From positions 24,271 to 88,270 of the forward strand of contig CAZOGW010000001.1 of assembly GCA_964579415.1 (NCBI GenBank): a DNA stretch of 64,000 nt. The letters run 5' to 3'. Numbering within the stretch: position 1 is the first letter of the stretch; every line of letters starts with the position of its first letter. This document shows, one piece after another, positions 14,206-22,236 of this stretch. Both the position numbers and the translations under genes were made by a program. This stretch comes from CAZOGW01 sp964579415 (GTDB lineage: Bacteria > Actinomycetota > Acidimicrobiia > Spongiisociales > UBA5794). Below the pieces are notes generated by a model. The model had not been told where the DNA came from. It worked only from the letters and a program-made list of their open reading frames with translations, and ran no database searches.

Positions 14206-16611
14206 TTGCCAGCGAGCGACTTCTTCCTCGGCGGCTTGCTCGACGAGGCAGGCGAGCGCACCGGGGCCAACGTGGCGTACGACGGGTCCCACCTCACCAC
14301 CCACGGAGTCATCGTCGGGATGACCGGGTCGGGAAAGACCGGCCTGGGGATCATCTACCTCGAGGAGGCGCTGCGCTCCGGGATCCCCACGCTCGTCATC
14401 GACCCCAAGGGGGACATGACCAACCTGTTGCTCACCTTCCCCGAACTGGCACCCGCCGACTTCGAGCCGTGGCTGGACCCGGCCGAAGTGACATCCTCGG
14501 GCAACTCGGCGCAGGACCTGGCGGCGGAGAAGGCGGACCTGTGGCGCAACGGGCTCGCGTCGTGGGGCCTCGGCGGCGCCGACATCCGGGCACTCAAGGA
14601 GGGCGCCGGGTTCACCATCTACACACCCGGCTCCCGCGCCGGGGTCCCGGTCAACATCGTCGGCTCCCTGGCCAACCCTGGACTCGACTGGGACAGCGAG
14701 GCCGAGACGCTCCGTGAGGAGATCCAGGGCTTCGCCTCCGGCCTGCTCGGCCTCATCGGCGTCGACGCCGACCCGGTGTCGTCCCGGGAGCACATCCTCA
14801 TCGCCAACCTGGTGGAGCACGCCTGGCGCCAGGGCAACGACCTCGACCTGGCCGCGCTGCTCGGACAGATCCAATCCCCGCCGCTACGCAAGATGGGAGT
14901 ATTCGACGTCGACACCTTCTTTCCCGTGAAGGACCGGACCGCCCTGGCCATGAAGCTCAACGGCCTGCTGGCGTCGGCGTCGTTCGCCGAGTGGGTCTCG
15001 GGAGAGCCGCTCGACATCGGAGCGATGCTGCGCGGCCCCGGCGGTGCGCCCCGAGCGGCGATCGTCTACCTGGCGCACCTCTCCGACGAGGAGCGGCAGT
15101 TCATCGTGACCCTGCTGCTGTCCAAGGTCATCACCTGGATGAGGCGCCAGTCGGGCACCGGGGACCTGCGGGCGCTGATCTACATGGACGAGGTGTTCGG
15201 CTTCGTCCCACCCACCGCCAACCCGCCGGCGAAACTCCCCATCCTCACCATCATGAAGCAGGGCCGGGCCTTCGGCGTGGGCATGCTGCTGTCCACCCAG
15301 AACCCGGTCGACCTCGACTACAAGTCCATGTCCAACGCCGGCACCTGGTGCATCGGCCGCCTGCAGACCGAGCGGGACAAGGCGCGCATCCTCGAAGCCC
15401 TGCAGTCGGCTTCGGGCGACGCCGACATGTCCGCCCTCGACTCCACCATCAGCGGGCTCGGCAAGCGCCAGTTCGTGCTCCACGACACGTCCGAGCCGGC
15501 ACCGACGCTGTTCACCACCCGCTGGGCCATGTCCTACCTGGCAGGCCCGCTGACCCGCGCCCAACTCGCCTCCCTCAAGCCTGGAGGGGAGCCCGCAACT
15601 CCCCCCGCCGAGGTGGCCGCACCGGCTACCACAGCCCCGGAGGATGCGGCGACCACGGCAACGGCGCAGCCGGCGCCCGCCCTCGGCGACGACGAGACCC
15701 CGGTGATGCCGGCCGTCGCCCCGGGCGTCCCGGTGCGGTGGCTGCACCCGGCAGCGCCGTGGGGCGCCGATGCCGGGGCCACGCCCGGAGCCGCATCGCT
15801 GACACCGGCCTTGGCGGCCCGGGTCAACCTGCTCTACGACGACACTTCCGCCGGGCTGGCCCACACCGAGGAGTGGGAAGCGATCATCCCCGTCGGCGAT
15901 AGCGGCGCCGATCTCGCCGGCATGGTCAACGTCGACTACGACGACCGCGACTTCGTCGACGCCGTCCCGGAGGCGGCCGCCTACCGCATCGTCGGCGCCC
16001 GCCTCGACGAGAAGAGCTTCTTCACCGGCGCCCAGCAGGACCTGGTGGACCACCTCTACCGCAACCTCGCCCTCACGCTGCAGCGCAACACCGCCCTCAA
16101 GTTGTGGTCCCGTCCCGGCGAGTCCCCCGAAGAGTTCCGTACCCGCTGCGACGCCGCCGCCCAGGACAAGGCCGACGCCGAGACCGCCAAGCTGCGCGAC
16201 CGGTACACCACCAGGATCAACGCCGCCCGCAAACGGTTCGAGACTGCAGACCGGCGGGTCTCCGAACTGGAGGTGGACGTGTCCGGCTCGCAGAGCAACG
16301 AGCTGCTCAGCGGCGCCGAGGCTCTCCTCGACATCTTCACCGGGAAGCGCAGCACCAGATCCGCCACCGGCACGCTGCGCCGCCGCCGGCAGACCGCCTC
16401 CAAGCAGCAGCGCCTCGAGTCCGCCAAGGACAAGGCCATGTCGGAATGGGAGGAGATGGCCGAGCTGGAAGCGGAACTCACTGCCGAACTGGAGGAGATC
16501 AACGACCGCTGGGAAGCCCTCATCGACGAGACCGAGCAGGTCGACATCCGGTTGGAGAAGAACGACATCGCAGTGACGGGGCTGGTTCTTCTCTGGCTTC
16601 CGGTTGCCTGA
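14206..16611 (+). CDS. HerA/DUF853-like ATPase with C-terminal coiled coil
   Basis: ATP-binding protein of the HerA/VirB4-like DUF87/DUF853 group. The TTG at 14206 is chosen because AGGAGA lies 6 nt upstream; the open frame to 14092 overlaps marR. The 801-residue protein has Walker A GMTGSGKTG (Lys44), IDPKGDMTNLLLTFPEL and Walker B ALIYMDEVFGFVPP (about 325-338). The distal motif STQNPVDLDYKSMSNAGTW is typical of HerA-like ATPases. An Ala/Pro-rich linker (around 460-520) leads to a C-terminal domain and a long charged coiled coil. It may be a DNA translocase or a conjugation-like motor; no NurA nuclease is nearby. It ends just before an assembly gap. Confidence 0.85.
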   Translation: MPASDFFLGGLLDEAGERTGANVAYDGSHLTTHGVIVGMTGSGKTGLGIIYLEEALRSGIPTLVIDPKGDMTNLLLTFPELAPADFEPWLDPAEVTSSGNSAQDLAAEKADLWRNGLASWGLGGADIRALKEGAGFTIYTPGSRAGVPVNIVGSLANPGLDWDSEAETLREEIQGFASGLLGLIGVDADPVSSREHILIANLVEHAWRQGNDLDLAALLGQIQSPPLRKMGVFDVDTFFPVKDRTALAMKLNGLLASASFAEWVSGEPLDIGAMLRGPGGAPRAAIVYLAHLSDEERQFIVTLLLSKVITWMRRQSGTGDLRALIYMDEVFGFVPPTANPPAKLPILTIMKQGRAFGVGMLLSTQNPVDLDYKSMSNAGTWCIGRLQTERDKARILEALQSASGDADMSALDSTISGLGKRQFVLHDTSEPAPTLFTTRWAMSYLAGPLTRAQLASLKPGGEPATPPAEVAAPATTAPEDAATTATAQPAPALGDDETPVMPAVAPGVPVRWLHPAAPWGADAGATPGAASLTPALAARVNLLYDDTSAGLAHTEEWEAIIPVGDSGADLAGMVNVDYDDRDFVDAVPEAAAYRIVGARLDEKSFFTGAQQDLVDHLYRNLALTLQRNTALKLWSRPGESPEEFRTRCDAAAQDKADAETAKLRDRYTTRINAARKRFETADRRVSELEVDVSGSQSNELLSGAEALLDIFTGKRSTRSATGTLRRRRQTASKQQRLESAKDKAMSEWEEMAELEAELTAELEEINDRWEALIDETEQVDIRLEKNDIAVTGLVLLWLPVA

Positions 16612-16614
16612 AAG

Positions 16615-16714
16615 NNNNNNNNNNNNNNNNNNNNNNNNNNNNNNNNNNNNNNNNNNNNNNNNNNNNNNNNNNNNNNNNNNNNNNNNNNNNNNNNNNNNNN
16701 NNNNNNNNNNNNNN
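16615..16714. other. Assembly gap (100 N)
   Basis: Exactly 100 N, so probably a scaffolding gap of unknown true length. It separates the end of the HerA-like gene from the 3' end of a CBS-domain gene; additional sequence or genes could be missing here. Confidence 0.99.
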
Positions 16715-17088
16715 TACGTGCTTTGCGCCATTGCCCACATGAGGTCGCGGACTCCGACTACTCCGAGCAGCTCGCCGTCGCCGGTGACGGGGAGGTGGCG
16801 GTAGCCGGTTTCCAGGAGCCAGGCGAGGGCGTCGTACACCGATGTGTCCGGCGAGAAGGTGTCCGGGCCTTCGGTCATCCACTCGCTGACGACATCCCCT
16901 TCCACGTCGGCGCCGCCGGCCACGGCCCGGGCCAGGTCATGCTCGGTGAACAGGCCTACCAGAGAGCGGTCGGAGATGACGGCAAGGGCGTCCACACCGT
17001 GCGACACCATCCATTCGGCCGCCTCGGCCAAGGTGGCCTCAGGCCCGGTCACCTCGGCGCTGCCGCTCACCAGTGAAGCCAGTTGCAT
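16715..17088 (-). CDS. CBS-pair domain protein, 3' end lost in gap
   Basis: Small protein made of two CBS motifs: MQLASLVSGSAEVTGPEATL to GLFTEHDLARAVAGG, and VSEWMTEGPDTFSPDTSV to LLGVVGVRDLMWAMAQS. CBS pairs bind adenosine nucleotides and act as energy sensors. About 125 residues are visible from the ATG at 17088. The reading frame enters the gap, but a full CBS pair is nearly complete so little may be missing. It follows the histidine kinase gene on the same strand by 52 bp and may be in its operon. Confidence 0.8.
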
Positions 17089-17140
17089 GACCCTGACCCT
17101 ACACGTTCCGGTGACGGCGTCCAGGGCCATAAGGCGGTGG

Positions 17141-18499
17141 TCACGGCAGCGTGACGGTGATCCGGGCGCCACCACCGGGAGGGTTGGCAGCGGTGACAGT
17201 GCCGCCGTGGGCGGTGACGATCGCCTCGACGATGGCAAGGCCGAGGCCGCTGCCTCCGGAGCGGCGCCACCGGGAGGAGTCGGCGCGGTAGAAGCGGTCG
17301 AAGACGTGAGGCAGGGCGTCGGGGCGGATGCCGGGGCCGTCGTCGGTGACGTCGATGCGGGCGCCGCTCCCGCCGGCGGTCATCAGATCGATCTCCACCG
17401 CGGTTCCCGGCGGGGTATGGACCCTGACGTTGGAGAGCAGGTTGGCCACCACCTGATGAAGGCGCTCGGGGTCGGCACGCACCACCAGCCCGGACGCCGG
17501 CGCGTGCACGGTGACCGGCCGGGACGGGTCGGCTACACGGTGATCGGCGGCGGCATTCTCGGCGAGGGCGACCACGTCGACGTCCTCGTACCGCAGCGGT
17601 TGACTCTGGCCGAGCCGCGCCAGGGTGAGCAGATCCTGGACCAGGCTGGCCATGCGGGCGCTCTCGCTCTCGATCCTGCCCCATGCCTTCTCGTCGTCCT
17701 CCGGCGCCGCCAGACCGCCCTGGCGGTGCAACTCGGCATAGCCGGAGATGGTGGCGAGAGGCGTACGCAGCTCGTGGGAGGCATCGGCGACGAACTGGCG
17801 CAGCCGCTGCTGACCTTGCCGCTCGGTCTCCACCGATTCCTCGATGTGGATCAGCATCTGGTTGAGGGCGCCCCCGAGCCGACCCAGCTCGGTGCCGGCG
17901 CCGGTGTCGGGCACCCGCCGGCCCAGGTCGCCGCCTGCGATGGCGGTGGCGGTGTCGACCATCTCGTCCACGGGCCGCATCGCACGCCGCACCGACCACC
18001 AGGTGGCGGCGGCGCCGAGGAGGAGAACGGCCCCGCCCGCCACCAGGAGCACCCGGGCCAGCGCCGCCCTAGCGCTGGCGACCTCGCCCAGCGGTACGGC
18101 CCGCACCAGCACCGACCCGTCGTCGAGGGTGACGGCCAGGGCGCGGTAGTCGAGGCCGCCCCCGGCGGCGTCGACGATGCCTACGCCGCCGGCGATGCCG
18201 GTCACGTCGGGGAGCGGGTCGGGGGTGTCGGCGAACCCGGAGGGCCGCGACCAGACGACGGCGCCGTCGGGACCGACGAGGACCTCGGCTACGGGCCTCA
18301 GGAACAACCCGCCGTCGCCCGGTCCGGGCCCGTGCCCGGGGCCGCCGGGACCGGGGCCGCGAGCGAAGCCGAGGAGGGACTGGTCGGCCTGGTCGACCAG
18401 GATGGCGGTGACCGACTGTGAGGCCACCAGGCCGATGGCGGCGATCGCCACCAGCAGCAGGACCGTGAAGGACACCACCAGGGTGGTGCGCAGGGTCAC
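17141..18499 (-). CDS. Sensor histidine kinase (HAMP-containing)
   Basis: Membrane sensor kinase partner of the adjacent OmpR-type regulator. The 452-residue protein has membrane segments at about 7-27 and 146-167 with a ~115-residue extracytoplasmic loop containing a Gly/Pro-rich stretch (about 47-64). A HAMP domain follows, then the H-box ADASHELRTPL with phospho-acceptor His242. The ATPase has NLLSNVRVHT (N box), DVTDDGPGI (G1) and GGSGLGLAIVEAI (G2). It overlaps the regulator gene by 4 bp (ATGA). The architecture resembles the TrcS/MprB type; the signal is unknown. Confidence 0.93.
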   Translation of the reverse strand: MTLRTTLVVSFTVLLLVAIAAIGLVASQSVTAILVDQADQSLLGFARGPGPGGPGHGPGPGDGGLFLRPVAEVLVGPDGAVVWSRPSGFADTPDPLPDVTGIAGGVGIVDAAGGGLDYRALAVTLDDGSVLVRAVPLGEVASARAALARVLLVAGGAVLLLGAAATWWSVRRAMRPVDEMVDTATAIAGGDLGRRVPDTGAGTELGRLGGALNQMLIHIEESVETERQGQQRLRQFVADASHELRTPLATISGYAELHRQGGLAAPEDDEKAWGRIESESARMASLVQDLLTLARLGQSQPLRYEDVDVVALAENAAADHRVADPSRPVTVHAPASGLVVRADPERLHQVVANLLSNVRVHTPPGTAVEIDLMTAGGSGARIDVTDDGPGIRPDALPHVFDRFYRADSSRWRRSGGSGLGLAIVEAIVTAHGGTVTAANPPGGGARITVTLP

Positions 18500-19200
18500 G
18501 GCGGTGTGGCGCCGCGGACGACGTACCCGACGCCGCGGACGGTCTGGATCAGCGAGCCGTCGTGGTCCCCCAGCTTGCGTCGCAGGTAGGAGATGTACGT
18601 CTCGACTACGCCGTAGCGGCCGTCGAAGTCGTACTCCCAGACGTTGTCCACGATCTGGCCCTTCGACATGACCCGGCCCCGGTTGAGGAGCAGGAACCTC
18701 AGCAGGCGGAACTCGGTGGGGGACAGCTCCACCGCCTCACCGTTGCGCGTCACCTGGTGGGCGTCCTCGTCGAGGACCACGTCACCTACGGTGATGCGGG
18801 GCGAGGGCGAGTCGCGGCGGGAGCGGCGCAGCAGGGCCTCGATGCGCAGGCCCAGCTCTTCGAGGCTGAATGGCTTGGTGAGGTAGTCGTCGCCGCCCTG
18901 CCGGAAGCCGGTGCGGAGGTCGTCGATGTCGTCACGGGCGGTGAGGAAGATCACCGGTGTCTGGATGCCGTCGCGGCGGATGCGGCGGCACACCTCGAAA
19001 CCGTCCAGCTCAGGCATGTTGACATCGAGCACGATGAGGTCGGGGGGATCGGCCTTGATGTGGCGCAGGGCGTCAAAGCCATTCGCCTCCGTCTGCGCCC
19101 GGTAGCCGGCGAAGCGGAGGGCGCTGGCGACGAGGTCGGCCAGTCCCTCCTCGTCGTCGACGACCAGGATCGAGGCGCCTTCGGTGTCTTCGGTCGACAT
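18496..19200 (-). CDS. OmpR-family response regulator
   Basis: DNA-binding response regulator, 234 residues, first gene of the two-component operon. The start is the ATG at 19200 (MSTEDTEGAS); the upstream extension to 19320 has no family similarity. The receiver domain has the acidic pocket VVDDEEG, phospho-acceptor Asp59 (LIVLDVNMPELDG) and the conserved Lys in YLTKPFS. The winged-helix domain has LSPTEFRLLRFLLLNRGRVM and the ending RRKLGDHDGSLIQTVRGVGYV. It is close to the TrcR/PrrA-type actinobacterial regulators. Confidence 0.94.
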   Translation of the reverse strand: MSTEDTEGASILVVDDEEGLADLVASALRFAGYRAQTEANGFDALRHIKADPPDLIVLDVNMPELDGFEVCRRIRRDGIQTPVIFLTARDDIDDLRTGFRQGGDDYLTKPFSLEELGLRIEALLRRSRRDSPSPRITVGDVVLDEDAHQVTRNGEAVELSPTEFRLLRFLLLNRGRVMSKGQIVDNVWEYDFDGRYGVVETYISYLRRKLGDHDGSLIQTVRGVGYVVRGATPP

Positions 19201-19335
19201 ACACGTCAGCGTAAGCCCTCGCCCTGGGAGTTCCCTGTGAGCTTCATGCCAGGTCGATGCGAGCCGGTGCGGGACGGGATGAACGCCGGCGTCTCCCGCA
19301 TGGCATGCCCCGCTCGTCACGGCCCGGAGAGCAAA

Positions 19336-19368
19336 GCGAGGCGGCCCGGTGATCCCGGGCCGCCTCGC
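19336..19368 (-). terminator. Long perfect hairpin, possible terminator
   Basis: A 14-bp perfect stem GCGAGGCGGCCCGG/CCGGGCCGCCTCGC with a 5-nt loop lies 27 bp after the stop of the secreted acidic protein gene. On the minus strand it is followed by TTTGC only, so the U-tract is weak. It probably ends or stabilises that transcript. Confidence 0.55.
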
Positions 19369-19395
19369 CGCCTGCCGGTGCCGCCGGTGCGGTTG

Positions 19396-19722
19396 TCAGA
19401 TGCGGTTGGAGGACTCCTCTCCGGTGTCGCCGTCACCGGCATCGCCTCTGTCACCGCGGTCGTCACAGCCGGGAGCACCGGAGCGGCCACCCCGCCGACC
19501 GCGATCCCCGGTCCCGTCATCCGTCCCGGTCGTGTCGTCGTCGCCCGGTGTGGGCGTGGTCTGGTCGGGCGCCTCGGTGGTGCCCTCCTCGACCTGGGTG
19601 GTGGTGTCCTGGGCGGACGCCTCCGGGACCGTGGTGAGGATGGCGGCGGCGCTCAGAGCGAGGGCGAGTGCCCCACCCACCGCCCATGCCATCAGTGGCT
19701 TCTTCGTCGTGGTCTCAGGCAT
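19396..19722 (-). CDS. Small secreted or anchored acidic Asp/Gly/Arg-rich protein
   Basis: No known family. The start at 19722 is supported by GAGGAGG 5 nt upstream. The 108-residue protein has a basic N-terminus (MPETTTKK), a signal sequence or anchor (AWAVGGALALALSAAAIL) with a possible cleavage site after ASA, and a low-complexity tail. The tail is first Thr/Glu-rich (TTTQVEEGTTEAPD), then Asp/Gly/Arg-rich (CDDRGDRGDAGDGD). It probably resides outside the cytoplasmic membrane. Function cannot be inferred. Confidence 0.65.
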   Translation of the reverse strand: MPETTTKKPLMAWAVGGALALALSAAAILTTVPEASAQDTTTQVEEGTTEAPDQTTPTPGDDDTTGTDDGTGDRGRRGGRSGAPGCDDRGDRGDAGDGDTGEESSNRI

Positions 19723-19815
19723 CGGGCCTCCTCGGTTCGGTGTGCCTTGCCGGGGACACGATGGGGCAGGCACCTGGCAACCGGCTCAGAATGCCCGCAC
19801 AACTCGCTCCGAACC

Positions 19816-20613
19816 TCAGCGGGCCAACCAGATCTGCACCTCGACGACGCCGTGGTCCTCTACGGCGAGCACCACCGGTGCGCTGGGGACGCTGACGTCG
19901 TAGTCGGCGAAGACGATGTCGGTCGATCCGACCACGAGGATCATGTCCTCGACGATCTGCGCCTCGAGCGGGATGGTCACCGGGTTGGTGACGCCGTTGA
20001 TGGTGAGGACGCCGGTCACGGTCACTTCCACCGGATCTCCCGAGGCGGCTCCCTCACCCAGCTCCACCGGGGCGGCGAGCACGAAGGTGGCCTCGGGGTT
20101 GGTCCCGGTGCCGAGAGCCTGCTGAATGGGCCGCTCCCGCCGCTCCTCGTTGCTGTCGATGGCGGTCATGTCGACGGTGAGCTCGGCAGCAGTGAGCGTG
20201 GTGCCCTCGATGGTGACGCTGCCGGTGACGCCGGGGGTGCGGCCCACCGCCACGGTGGAGCCGATGCCACGCAGCTCCTCGTCGATGCGGAAGCCGGCGA
20301 AAGTGGCCGTGGTCCCGTCCTCGACGGTGAACTCGCCGATGCCGGGATCGACGGTCCAGGTGCCCTCGATGCCCGCCGCGGTGTCTCCGCCGCCGGCCGT
20401 GGAGTCGGTGGCGCCGTCGGGGGGCGCCGCCGCGGTGGTCTCCGCCCCGCCGACCACTGAGGATATGGTCGCCCCCAAGTCGGCTTCCTCAGGTGCGTCC
20501 CCGCCGAGGAACCAGAGGGCTCCCCAAACGGCGGCGCCGCCGAGCAGGACGGCGCCGGCGGCGACCCACCGCCAGCGCCGCGGCGGTTCGGGGGAACTCG
20601 TGTCGTTGGTCAT
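19816..20613 (-). CDS. YceI-family protein with N-terminal membrane anchor
   Basis: YceI/lipocalin-like fold, which binds polyisoprenoid-type lipids in characterised members. The 265-residue protein has one N-terminal membrane segment (about 14-36), a Thr/Ala/Gly-rich linker, then the YceI domain starting at GTWTVDPGIGEFTVEDG. It continues with VTIEGTTLTAAELTVDMTAI and the C-terminal VTIPLEAQIVEDMILVVG. A clear AAGGAAA site precedes the ATG. Its position 81 bp after the VTC gene on the same strand may place it in that operon. Confidence 0.9.
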   Translation of the reverse strand: MTNDTSSPEPPRRWRWVAAGAVLLGGAAVWGALWFLGGDAPEEADLGATISSVVGGAETTAAAPPDGATDSTAGGGDTAAGIEGTWTVDPGIGEFTVEDGTTATFAGFRIDEELRGIGSTVAVGRTPGVTGSVTIEGTTLTAAELTVDMTAIDSNEERRERPIQQALGTGTNPEATFVLAAPVELGEGAASGDPVEVTVTGVLTINGVTNPVTIPLEAQIVEDMILVVGSTDIVFADYDVSVPSAPVVLAVEDHGVVEVQIWLAR

Positions 20614-20694
20614 GGGTGTTTCCTTTCGGGTCTGTAGTGGCCAACCCGCGGCACCACGCCGGGACCGGCTCGGACAGGGTCTGGAGTGGCTGGG

Positions 20695-21456
20695 TCAGCC
20701 CACCGGTTGGCGCAGCGTCTGCAGCACCCGGTTCCAGCGGTTGGCGGGCAGATCGGGATGGAGCATTGCCATGCCCACTCCGTACTTGCTCAGCGGGACG
20801 GGACGGTGTCCCGCCTGCCACAGCAGGCGGTCCGCCGGCCCGGTACCGCCGGGCGATTTGGTCTCCACCACGACGAGGCCGGGCAACCCGGCGGTATGCC
20901 CGCCAGGCGACTCCCACATCACGTCACAGTCGATGGTGACGCGGTGGCCCATCTCGCGGTCGAGCAAAGTCGCCCGCAGGTAGGTGACAACCAGGGCGGG
21001 CGCCAGGCTTTCAACCGGGACCAGGCCGCCCAACGCCTCCTCCACGAAACGGTATGCCGCCGGGTAGACGAGCCGCGGGTTCCCGCCGGGAACGGGCAGC
21101 CGGGACTTGACCGTCTCCCCTCGCCCGCCGCGGACCTTGACCTCGACGGTGGCGGTGGCGCTGTCGAGGTAGCTGCGGGTGCGCACTTTGGCCCGCCGCC
21201 GCCTGCGGTGCGCCGCGGCGCGGAAGCAGTCCAGGCCCGGGGTGTCGTAGTAGACGGAGCGGTAGCGGAAGCGGCGCCGGCCCTCGATCTCGAGGACCGC
21301 CACCTGCTCGGAGAGGCCGGCGAGAAGCGCGGTGGCGCCCGCCGGGCCGACGACGTACTTGCGGTCGTTGCGGGTGTCGAGGGCGGCGATGCGCTCGATC
21401 TCGTCGAGGCCGACCACCGCCATCCGCTCCAGGATGGCGTCGGCGGGGTCGCTCAC
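20695..21456 (-). CDS. VTC-domain polyphosphate polymerase-like protein
   Basis: VTC domain (tunnel fold) as in the catalytic core of the eukaryotic polyphosphate polymerase Vtc4. The 253-residue protein has DTRNDRKYVVG at the start and YRSVYYDTPGLDCF. The basic tunnel residues include HRRRRRAKVRTRSYLDS and VEVKVRGGRGETVKSR. VVVETKS and LSKYGVGMAML close the domain. It overlaps the DUF4956 gene by 4 bp. Bacterial VTC genes are often found with DUF4956 and CotH genes, as here. Polyphosphate synthesis is plausible but untested. Confidence 0.88.
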   Translation of the reverse strand: MSDPADAILERMAVVGLDEIERIAALDTRNDRKYVVGPAGATALLAGLSEQVAVLEIEGRRRFRYRSVYYDTPGLDCFRAAAHRRRRRAKVRTRSYLDSATATVEVKVRGGRGETVKSRLPVPGGNPRLVYPAAYRFVEEALGGLVPVESLAPALVVTYLRATLLDREMGHRVTIDCDVMWESPGGHTAGLPGLVVVETKSPGGTGPADRLLWQAGHRPVPLSKYGVGMAMLHPDLPANRWNRVLQTLRQPVG

Positions 21457-22064
21457 CAGCGCCTAACCCCCGGGGAGGAGGCGAGGTCGGCGGCGGTGAC
21501 GCCGACCTCGCCCCGGGGAACGGAGCGGAGGCGGTAGCGAACATCGACGACGGTCTGGTCGCGGACCAGGTCGGTCTGGACCGACGAGATCCGCTTCACC
21601 TCGGCGCCCAGCAGTGCCTCGATCCGGGCCGTAAGCACTGCCTCGTCGGTGTAGGCGGCGTCCAGGGTGAGGATCTGCTGGCGGTATCCCTGCAGCAGCG
21701 CCGGGTGGTCGACGACCCAGGCGACGGCCACCATCGCCGCCGCCAGCGCCGGCGCCAGCCAGGAGGGCGAGGGTCGCACCCCGGCGACCAGGCCGATGGC
21801 GAGTGCGGTGAGGTAGTAGGCCACCTCCTCCTGGGTCAGCTCCCAGGAGCGGAGACGGATGATGGAGAGCACGCCGAAGATGCCGAGACCGAGACCGAGA
21901 CCGAGCGTCGCCGAGGACATGGCGATCGCCACCGAGAGCACCCCGATGTTGAGCAGGGTGTAGGCCAGCAACATGTCGCGGCGCCGGTGACGGCGGAAGT
22001 AGACGCCGAAGACGAGAGCGGCGATGGCGATGACGTCGACGACGACGGCCTGGACGATGGTCAT
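21453..22064 (-). CDS. DUF4956 membrane protein
   Basis: Integral membrane protein of the DUF4956 family, 203 residues, with about four membrane segments in the first ~130 residues: QAVVVDVIAIAALVFGVYF, a segment around YTLLNIGVLSVAIAM, LGLGIFGVLSIIRL, and LTALAIGLVAGV plus LAAAMVAVAWVV. FGVLSIIRLRSWELTQEEVAYY is the conserved family core. A soluble C-terminal domain with a ferredoxin-like pattern follows. It is the first gene of the leftward VTC cluster and is divergent from cotH. A GGAG site sits 8 nt before the ATG. Confidence 0.88.
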   Translation of the reverse strand: MTIVQAVVVDVIAIAALVFGVYFRRHRRRDMLLAYTLLNIGVLSVAIAMSSATLGLGLGLGIFGVLSIIRLRSWELTQEEVAYYLTALAIGLVAGVRPSPSWLAPALAAAMVAVAWVVDHPALLQGYRQQILTLDAAYTDEAVLTARIEALLGAEVKRISSVQTDLVRDQTVVDVRYRLRSVPRGEVGVTAADLASSPGVRRW

Positions 22065-22236
22065 AGGGGTGCTCCGTTTCCGGGTCTGCTACCGGACGCC
22101 GCCATCTCACCGCGCCACCATGAGGCGCAGGTGGGAGGAACCTTCAAGAATCCTGTGAATCCCGGCCGGGGCCGCTGCCAGCGACTTGCCAGGGTCGGCG
22201 CAGCGCCGTCCCAGCACGGGGTGGTCCTATGCCGGG

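Noticed and set aside
14884..17238. Minus-strand open frame running through the 100-N gap into the HerA-like gene
   Set aside because: Left of the gap it is antisense to the HerA-like ATPase. Only the segment 16715-17088 has CBS motifs.
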